From: Bacillus pumilus
Lineage (GTDB): Bacteria; Bacillota; Bacilli; Bacillales; Bacillaceae
DNA length: 64,000 nucleotides
Assembly: GCF_900186955.1 (NCBI RefSeq)
Contig: NZ_LT906438.1
Coordinates: 2,604,001-2,668,000, forward strand
Direction of reading: 5' to 3'
Positions 57,757 to 64,000 of this stretch are shown piece by piece. The position numbers and the translations under genes were made by a program. Every line of letters begins with the position of its first letter. Positions within the stretch are counted from its first letter, which is position 1. The notes beneath the pieces were generated by a model. That model was not told the origin of the DNA, made no database searches, and worked only from the letters and a program-made list of their open reading frames with translations.

Positions 57757-58320
57757 TTATTTTTCCATCAAATCACTAATCAACTGCTCTGTTGTCAGGA
57801 CAGTCGCAAATTCATCGTGCAGTGTTGCAAGTGAGAGCCGATGGATCGTTTCTGGGTCAAAATATGTACCGGTTTGATCTGTTAGTCCAAAGGCGGCTGT
57901 TGCATCTGAGACTAGGTACGTATCAAAGCCAAGGTTTCCGCTCATTCTTGTTGTTGTAGATACGCAGTGCGGTGTTGTAAGTCCTGCGATCACAACAGTG
58001 TCGATCTCGTTTGATCTTAGTTGTTCCTCTAAGTTTGTGCCTATAAAGCTGCTGTTGACTTTCTTTTGGATGACCGTTTCTTCCTCTAGCGGTCTGGCAA
58101 TCTCTTTGAAAAGATGCCCTTCATTTGCCGGATGAAATACAGAGTCCGGATTGTCAGCTGTATGCTGAATATGAATCACTTTCCAGCCTTCTTCTCTCCA
58201 ACATGTTAATAGGCGGTTGATATTCTTCTCTGCCTCTAGATTATTCCGTTCTCCCCATTTTTCATGCTCAAACGCCTTTTGTACATCAACAATGATCAAA
58301 GCCTTTTGGTTCGTTTGCAC
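57757..58320 (-). CDS. Isochorismatase-fold cysteine hydrolase
   Basis: 187 residues. Catalytic triad as in nicotinamidase/isochorismatase-like enzymes: Asp in ALIIVDVQKAFEHEKW, Lys in VIQKKVNSSFIGTNLEEQL, and Cys in VVIAGLTTPHCVSTTTRM. Hydrolyses an amide or ester of a small molecule, substrate not known. The start is GTG at 58320 (GGAGGTGG six bases upstream). No neighbour suggests a pathway. Confidence 0.88.
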   Translation of the reverse strand: MQTNQKALIIVDVQKAFEHEKWGERNNLEAEKNINRLLTCWREEGWKVIHIQHTADNPDSVFHPANEGHLFKEIARPLEEETVIQKKVNSSFIGTNLEEQLRSNEIDTVVIAGLTTPHCVSTTTRMSGNLGFDTYLVSDATAAFGLTDQTGTYFDPETIHRLSLATLHDEFATVLTTEQLISDLMEK

Positions 58321-58560
58321 AAACGCCCACCTCCAAAAATTCTTACTCACTACATGTAGTGTAAGGAATGGTATTCGTTTTGTACATGTTTTTATTCGGC
58401 TATGCACAATGTTTTGTCTGTTTTTGCATCAAAAAGACAAATCACACACTGGTCATGATGTAATAGATACCAATAATCGATGTACAGTTAGACAGCACCT
58501 CGCCTATTTGAACTGATTTGATCATCTTCATCTAGCAGCTGTCATATATCGCGTGACATC

Positions 58561-58592
58561 AAAAAAGACAGCATATACCTGCTGCCTTTTTT
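58561..58592 (-). terminator. Terminator of lipase gene
   Basis: Minus-strand stem GGCAGCAG / ATGCTGTC with T run, seven bases past the lipase stop. Confidence 0.8.
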
Positions 58593-58598
58593 CATTTT

Positions 58599-59240
58599 TT
58601 AATTCGTATTCTGTCCTCCGCCGTTCAGCCCTTCTTTAATATAGCCTTTCACTTGGCTTGAGGTTAATAGACCGATATGGCCAACGCCATGGATCAGGAC
58701 GTTTCTTGCACCAATTAAACGAGAGAGGCTATTGACGACGATGAGATCTGCCGAGCTATAGACAGATGTGTAAAGTATTTTTTGATTTGGATCTGTGCCT
58801 GGTAATGCTCTGCTTGAAACGAGTCCGTTTGCTCCACCAATCGTGACAACGTTTTCAATTTTATCTCCGCCATCAAGATTCTTAATATAGTATAACGTGT
58901 TCGCCCCGCCCATACTATGACCTACAATATCTACTTTTTTGGCACCCGTTTTGTCTAACACATCTTGGACAAATCTGGATAGACGTGGACCATTGTTGCG
59001 GTTATTACCTGTTTTGTCTATGAAATCGATAGCATATAATTGGTTTCGATCCCAGCCTTGTGTGACCAAGTAACTTTTAATTGAAGCAAAGTTATAAGAG
59101 GCACCGCCAATGCCATGCACCATCACAACCGGATTATGCTCAGCCGCCTTCACCTCTTTCGGCTGGATAAAAGCCATTGAACCAATCACCAATGCAAGCG
59201 CAACGAGAATTTGCAAACTCCTTTTCTTAAAAAGAATCAC
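58599..59240 (-). CDS. lipA: Secreted lipase, LipA/LipB type (family I.4)
   Basis: Small secreted triacylglycerol lipase with minimal alpha/beta-hydrolase fold. Signal peptide of about 32 residues (basic FKKRS, hydrophobic [17 protein letters not shown], cleavage [10 protein letters not shown]), mature part 181 residues, same as B. subtilis LipA. Using mature numbering, the triad is Ser77 (GHSMG), Asp133 (SSADLIV) and His156 (GVGHIG). The nucleophile elbow reads G-H-S-M-G, while B. subtilis and pumilus lipases usually have A-H-S-M-G. Start: GTG at 59240, seven bases after AAGGGGG; the ATG two codons earlier is too close to that site. Confidence 0.92.
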   Translation of the reverse strand: MILFKKRSLQILVALALVIGSMAFIQPKEVKAAEHNPVVMVHGIGGASYNFASIKSYLVTQGWDRNQLYAIDFIDKTGNNRNNGPRLSRFVQDVLDKTGAKKVDIVGHSMGGANTLYYIKNLDGGDKIENVVTIGGANGLVSSRALPGTDPNQKILYTSVYSSADLIVVNSLSRLIGARNVLIHGVGHIGLLTSSQVKGYIKEGLNGGGQNTN

Positions 59241-59448
59241 TTTCATTCCCCCTTATTCATCTTATACAACTCTATTTTATACAAGAAAAATATGTCAGAA
59301 AAGTGAACAAGGTAATGTTTATGAGATGATTTCACAGCCCTATAAATAATCAAAAAGCACCTTGGTCTCTTGTAAATCAAAACTAAAAGACTACGAGATC
59401 TATTTTCTTTCATATATAATATGAATAGACAAAAGGAGGTTCTACTAG

Positions 59449-59805
59449 ATGCTATTGACGCAAACACCTGCTCCACCCTACTATGCCGTGATTTTTACAT
59501 CAAAACGAACAAATATCGAGCAGAAAGAATACGCTGCTGCTGCTCAAAAAATGGACGAATTAGCAAAAGATCTAGACGGGTTTCTTGGAATCGAAAGTGT
59601 ACGAGATGAACACGGTGTTGGGATCACTGTATCTTACTGGGATTCATTAACAGCAATCAAAGAATGGAAAGCACATACAGCACATCAGCGTGTTCAAAAA
59701 AAGGGGAAAGCAGATTGGTATGAAGCCTATACCACCCGAATTTGCAAAGTAGAACATGCTTATACAAACGAAGATTCACTCCTTGAACAAGAAGCAAGCG
59801 AATGA
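59449..59805 (+). CDS. ABM-domain (antibiotic biosynthesis monooxygenase-like) protein
   Basis: 118 residues. Ferredoxin-like dimer fold with AVIFTSKRTNIEQKEYAAAA, GFLGIESVRDEHGVGITVSYWDSLTAIKEWKAH and KADWYEAYTTRICKVEH, close in pattern to B. subtilis YqjZ. Such proteins may oxidise quinols or bind haem, but a role is not evident here. AAAGGAGG precedes the ATG. Single gene. Confidence 0.85.
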   Translation: MLLTQTPAPPYYAVIFTSKRTNIEQKEYAAAAQKMDELAKDLDGFLGIESVRDEHGVGITVSYWDSLTAIKEWKAHTAHQRVQKKGKADWYEAYTTRICKVEHAYTNEDSLLEQEASE

Positions 59806-59937
59806 GAGAAAACGCCCCTGTAAAATGGTGAGCCTCTTTTATTGAATCAGCCAGCATCATCTTTCTCGTGATGAGTGATATGGATGAAGAAGTCAAAGAA
59901 CTTGCAGTAGTCTTCATGTTGATTCCTACTTCTCAAA

Positions 59938-59975
59938 AAGAAAAGCACCTCAATGTATCCTAACATTTGAGGTGC
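59938..59975 (-). terminator. Terminator of tyrS
   Basis: Minus-strand stem GCACCTCAAATGT / ACATTGAGGTGC then TTTT, 20 bases past the tyrS stop. Confidence 0.82.
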
Positions 59976-59995
59976 ACTTGCTGTTTCTTTAAGAT

Positions 59996-61288
<1,293 letters not shown>

Positions 61289-61289
61289 T

Positions 61290-61560
61290 CAACATAAAAA
61301 ACGCCCCTTCGAATGAACGAAGGGACGATATATATCGCGGTACCACCCTGCTTAAAAGACATAAATCACGCCTTTTCACTTACACTGATAACGGATAGAT
61401 CCGTTCTTTCACTAATCAGGACAGCATACATGCTCCTTTTCGTAAAAGCGGTTCGTGAGGGTAATTCGAATATCTCTTTGTACTGACTCGCACCAGCCGT
61501 CAGCTCTCTTGGACAGGGAAAGATGATTCTACTGAATCTCAGTCAAAACCTTTACATATT
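61290..61560 (-). promoter_or_regulatory. Tyrosine T-box riboswitch of tyrS
   Basis: The T-box core CAGGGTGGTACCGCG is read on the minus strand (plus 61336-61350). A terminator CCCTTCG / CGAAGGG (61305-61324) with a T run follows it. The stem I region has GGCTGGTGCGAGTCAG, and the specifier loop shows GAATTACC, with TAC (Tyr) at plus 61461-61463. Uncharged tRNA-Tyr would let transcription continue into tyrS. A SigA promoter TTGACT, 18 bases, TAAAAT lies on the minus strand (plus 61596-61601 and 61572-61577). Confidence 0.92.
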
Positions 61561-61614
61561 CAACTAATGTCATTTTAAACATACTTTTGATATCAAGTCA
61601 ACTGATGAAAAAAA

Positions 61615-63339
61615 TTAATCTTCCATTGTCGATAGGTCGCCAGCCGGTAAATTCAGCTCCCACGCCTTTAGCACACGTCTCATAATTTTTCCGCTTCGCG
61701 TCTTAGGCAGTTTGTCCTTAAACTCGATTTCTCTCGGTGCTGCATGTGCAGCGAGTCCTTTTTTCACAAACGTACGGATCTCTTCTTTCAGCTCATCTGT
61801 CGGCTCATATCCGCTTCTAAGCGCAATGAATGCTTTAATAATTTCGCCGCGGACCGGATCTGGTTTTCCAATGACACCAGCCTCTGCAATGGCCGGATGT
61901 TCGACCAGTTTGCTTTCCACCTCAAAAGGACCAACCCGCTCTCCTGATGTCATGATCACATCATCGACACGTCCCTGGAACCAAAAGTATCCGTCTTCGT
62001 CCATATAAGCTGAATCTCCTGAAACATACCAATCTCCCGGCATAAAGTAAGATTCATATTTTTCAGGATTGTTCCAGATCGTATGCATCATAGACGGCCA
62101 GCCTTTTTTGATGGCGAGGTTGCCCATCCGGTATGGCGGAAGTTCATTTCCGGCATTATCCACAATCGCAGCTTCTACGCCTGGAATCGGTTTTCCCATT
62201 GAACCTGGTTTGATATCCATGCATGGATAATTACAAATTAGCTGTGCACCGGTTTCCGTCATCCACCAAGTGTCATGAATTCGTTTACCAAATACAGCGT
62301 CTCCCCAGCGGATGACTTCTGGATTAAGTGGCTCACCTACACTTAACACATGACGGAGCGAGCTGAGATCATATTTTTGAATGAGGTCATCTCCTGCCCC
62401 CATTAGCATTCTAAAAGCGGTCGGTGCACTGTACCAAACGGTCACACCTAGTGATTCAATCGTTTCATACCACGTATCAGGGCTAAATCTGCCGCCTAAA
62501 ATGACATTCGTCGCCCCATTTAACCACGGTGAAAAAATGCCGTACACTGTGCCTGTTACCCAGCCTGGGTCAGCTGTACACCAGTAGACATCGTCTTCTT
62601 TCAGATCAAGCACCCATTTACCAGTCTGGTCTTGCTGTACCATTGCGCCATGGACATGCAGCACACCTTTTGGCGTACCTGTCGACCCTGACGTGTAATG
62701 AAGCAGAAAGCCGTCTTTTTCATCCATCCATTCGATTTCAAGGTCCTTCGCCGCCTGCGCAAAAGCCTCTTCATAATGGATTGTCCGAACGCCATCGACG
62801 TCTTCCTTTTCACCGCCAACAATGATGACAGATTCAAGTTTCGGAAGCTCTGCAAATGGAATTCGTTCAAGCAGATCCGGCGTTGTCACAATGACCTTCG
62901 CCTCGCTATTTTCTAAACGGTCTTTGACCGCACCTTCCATAAATGCCTCAAATAACGGGCCAACGATCGCACCAATTTTGACTGCGCCAAGCAGAAGAAA
63001 ATAGAGCTCAGGTGATCTTGGCATAAAGATAAATACGCGATCCCCTTTTTGCACATTCGCATTTTCTCTGAATAGATTTCCCGCTTTATTTGTGTTGATT
63101 TTCATATCTCTGAACGTATATTTTTCATCCCGCTGTGAATCTTTGTAGTGAAGCGCCACCTTGTTCTTACGAAACGAGTCCGCATGTCTGTCAATCGCTT
63201 CATAGGCTGCATTTATGTTTCCTGTTTCATACCATGAGAAGTTTTTTCTTGCTTCTTCCCATGAAAATTCTTTGTATGCCTGCTCATAATCATTTAAATG
63301 ATAGTCCCCTTTTACTGATGGTAGCGTTTCCACTTTCAT
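61615..63339 (-). CDS. acsA: Acetyl-CoA synthetase
   Basis: 574 residues; activates acetate to acetyl-CoA via acetyl-AMP. ANL motifs: HYTSGSTGTPKGVLHVHG, DTWWMTETGAQLICNYP, GDSAYMDEDGYFWFQGRVDDVI, and PKTRSGKIMRRVLKAWE containing the Lys that AcuA acetylates in B. subtilis (near residue 551). ATG 63339 follows GGGGGACTGTTTG. It ends only 14 bases before the tyrS promoter with no terminator between. Divergent from acuA, its modifier. Confidence 0.95.
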   Translation of the reverse strand: MKVETLPSVKGDYHLNDYEQAYKEFSWEEARKNFSWYETGNINAAYEAIDRHADSFRKNKVALHYKDSQRDEKYTFRDMKINTNKAGNLFRENANVQKGDRVFIFMPRSPELYFLLLGAVKIGAIVGPLFEAFMEGAVKDRLENSEAKVIVTTPDLLERIPFAELPKLESVIIVGGEKEDVDGVRTIHYEEAFAQAAKDLEIEWMDEKDGFLLHYTSGSTGTPKGVLHVHGAMVQQDQTGKWVLDLKEDDVYWCTADPGWVTGTVYGIFSPWLNGATNVILGGRFSPDTWYETIESLGVTVWYSAPTAFRMLMGAGDDLIQKYDLSSLRHVLSVGEPLNPEVIRWGDAVFGKRIHDTWWMTETGAQLICNYPCMDIKPGSMGKPIPGVEAAIVDNAGNELPPYRMGNLAIKKGWPSMMHTIWNNPEKYESYFMPGDWYVSGDSAYMDEDGYFWFQGRVDDVIMTSGERVGPFEVESKLVEHPAIAEAGVIGKPDPVRGEIIKAFIALRSGYEPTDELKEEIRTFVKKGLAAHAAPREIEFKDKLPKTRSGKIMRRVLKAWELNLPAGDLSTMED

Positions 63340-63421
63340 CAAACAGTCCCCCTTTGCATACGTTTACAATGACCATTATAGTATAGATGACTTTTTTTCT
63401 CAATTTTTAAAAAACTTATAG

Positions 63422-63435
63422 TGAAACCGTTTTAA
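63422..63435 (+). promoter_or_regulatory. Candidate cre box between acsA and acuA
   Basis: TGAAACCGTTTTAA matches the cre consensus at all but the last CA. In B. subtilis acsA and acuABC are repressed by CcpA from a shared region, so location supports the call. Confidence 0.5.
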
Positions 63436-63494
63436 TTCTTGCAAGTTTTAAGATAAAATAGAGACGACTCACTAGAATTTGAGGCGGTGGATAC

Positions 63495-64000
63495 GTGGAG
63501 CATCCTAAAACTTATTATTCAAAAACCATTAAGCGAGAAACAGGTACCATCCTGATTGAAGGTCCGGTACCTGCATCAGAGCTTGCGAACTATACGTTTC
63601 ATGAAGGCCTAACGGCATTTCGCACGCCAGAGGAACAGAAACAAGCACTTGTTGAAATAGCAGACCTTCCAGAAGGACGTATTATCATTGCAAGAGTGGA
63701 TGAGCTTGTTGTCGGCTATGTCACGTATTTATATCCTGATCCGCTTGAGCGCTGGTCAGAGGGCAACATGGACAATTTAATCGAGCTTGGCGCGATTGAG
63801 GTCGCTCCTCCATTTAGAGGCTGCTCACTTGGTAAGCATTTACTTGATGTGAGCATGATGGATGAGCAAATGGAGAATTATATCGTCATTACAACTGAAT
63901 ATTACTGGCATTGGGATTTAAAGGGGACAAAGAAAAACGTGTGGGAGTACCGCAAGATGATGGAGAAAATGATGAACGCAGGCGGTCTTGTTTGGTTTGC
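63495..64000 (+). CDS. acuA: Acetoin utilisation protein / AcsA acetyltransferase AcuA, N-terminal part
   Basis: Acetylates and so inactivates AcsA in the cytosol. Start is GTG at 63495 with GAGGCGGTGG upstream (MEHPKTYYSKTIKRETG). 168 codons are in the window; the C-terminus is cut. GNAT-fold features: PDPLERWSEGNMDNLIELGAIEV and VAPPFRGCSLGKHLLDVSM (acetyl-CoA loop with RGCSLGK). ENYIVITTEYYWHWDLKG is typical. It is followed by acuB-acuC in relatives. Confidence 0.94.
   Translation, partial: MEHPKTYYSKTIKRETGTILIEGPVPASELANYTFHEGLTAFRTPEEQKQALVEIADLPEGRIIIARVDELVVGYVTYLYPDPLERWSEGNMDNLIELGAIEVAPPFRGCSLGKHLLDVSMMDEQMENYIVITTEYYWHWDLKGTKKNVWEYRKMMEKMMNAGGLVWF

Overview
The window is a stretch of chromosome from a Bacillus of the subtilis/pumilus type, most likely the B. 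pumilus group (pumilus, safensis, altitudinis). The evidence is the gene order (pyk-pfkA-accAD-ytsJ-dnaE-ytrHI-nrnA-ytpI-ytoI-ytkL-ytkK-argHG-moaB-ackA-ytxK-tpx-ytfJI-yteJ-sppA-ppnKB, then ytcI-sspA-thiI-nifZ-braB-ezrA-hisJ-refZ-ytsP-rpsD and tyrS-acsA-acuA). This is the B. subtilis 'yt' region as I remember it. Other support is strong AGGAGG ribosome sites, frequent TTG/GTG starts, a T-box leader, CodY, cre and Fur sites, and sporulation-sigma promoters. Identification is from memory of protein families; no search was run.

Layout. 1-9214 is central metabolism plus DNA replication, all on the minus strand: pyruvate kinase (cut by the window edge), phosphofructokinase, acetyl-CoA carboxylase carboxyltransferase, malic enzyme and DnaE. 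9352-26814 holds sporulation membrane genes (ytrHI, ytfJ), nanoRNase, a CBS-domain regulator, arginine biosynthesis, acetate kinase with a perfect cre box, thiol peroxidase, signal peptide peptidase and NAD kinase. 26915-42396 is an accessory block placed between ppnKB and ytcI: a DEAD-box helicase, the cold-membrane des-desK-desR cluster, a Fur-controlled siderophore-binding lipoprotein, and a Bce-type peptide-sensing two-component system. The Bce-type ABC transporter is separated from that system by a PadR regulator and a SEDS-family membrane protein. The block ends with an amidohydrolase, a MarR/flavodoxin-fold pair and a LysE exporter. 42527-55347 returns to conserved core (sspA, thiI-nifZ, two tandem braB paralogues, ezrA, hisJ, refZ, rpsD). 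55528-59805 is a second accessory patch: a collagen-like surface protein, an isochorismatase-fold hydrolase, a secreted lipase and an ABM-domain protein. 59996-64000 is tyrS (T-box), acsA and the start of acuA.

Most unusual signals. (1) Two copies of a ~175-bp non-coding element (13442-13618 and 50122-50294), about 93% alike by eye. Each sits inside a different transcription terminator, and the terminator palindrome is duplicated on both sides (30/30 bp at the second copy, 23/25 at the first). Both copies keep a 39-nt hairpin and a second short stem, and each stem shows a compensatory base-pair change between copies. This implies selection on a folded RNA or single-stranded DNA. A stand-alone version of the hairpin is the terminator of ytpI (11939-11969). 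(2) The fatty acid desaturase gene carries an in-frame TAG, after which the reading frame stays open for 31 more codons to give nearly the expected family length. (3) The Bce-type sensor and transporter genes are split by a PadR-SEDS cassette, yet a BceR-like operator is visible before the transporter.

Non-ATG starts supported by ribosome sites: accD, ytoI, ytxK, tpx and the first braB (TTG); accA, ytkK, ytfI, the isochorismatase-like gene, lipA and acuA (GTG).
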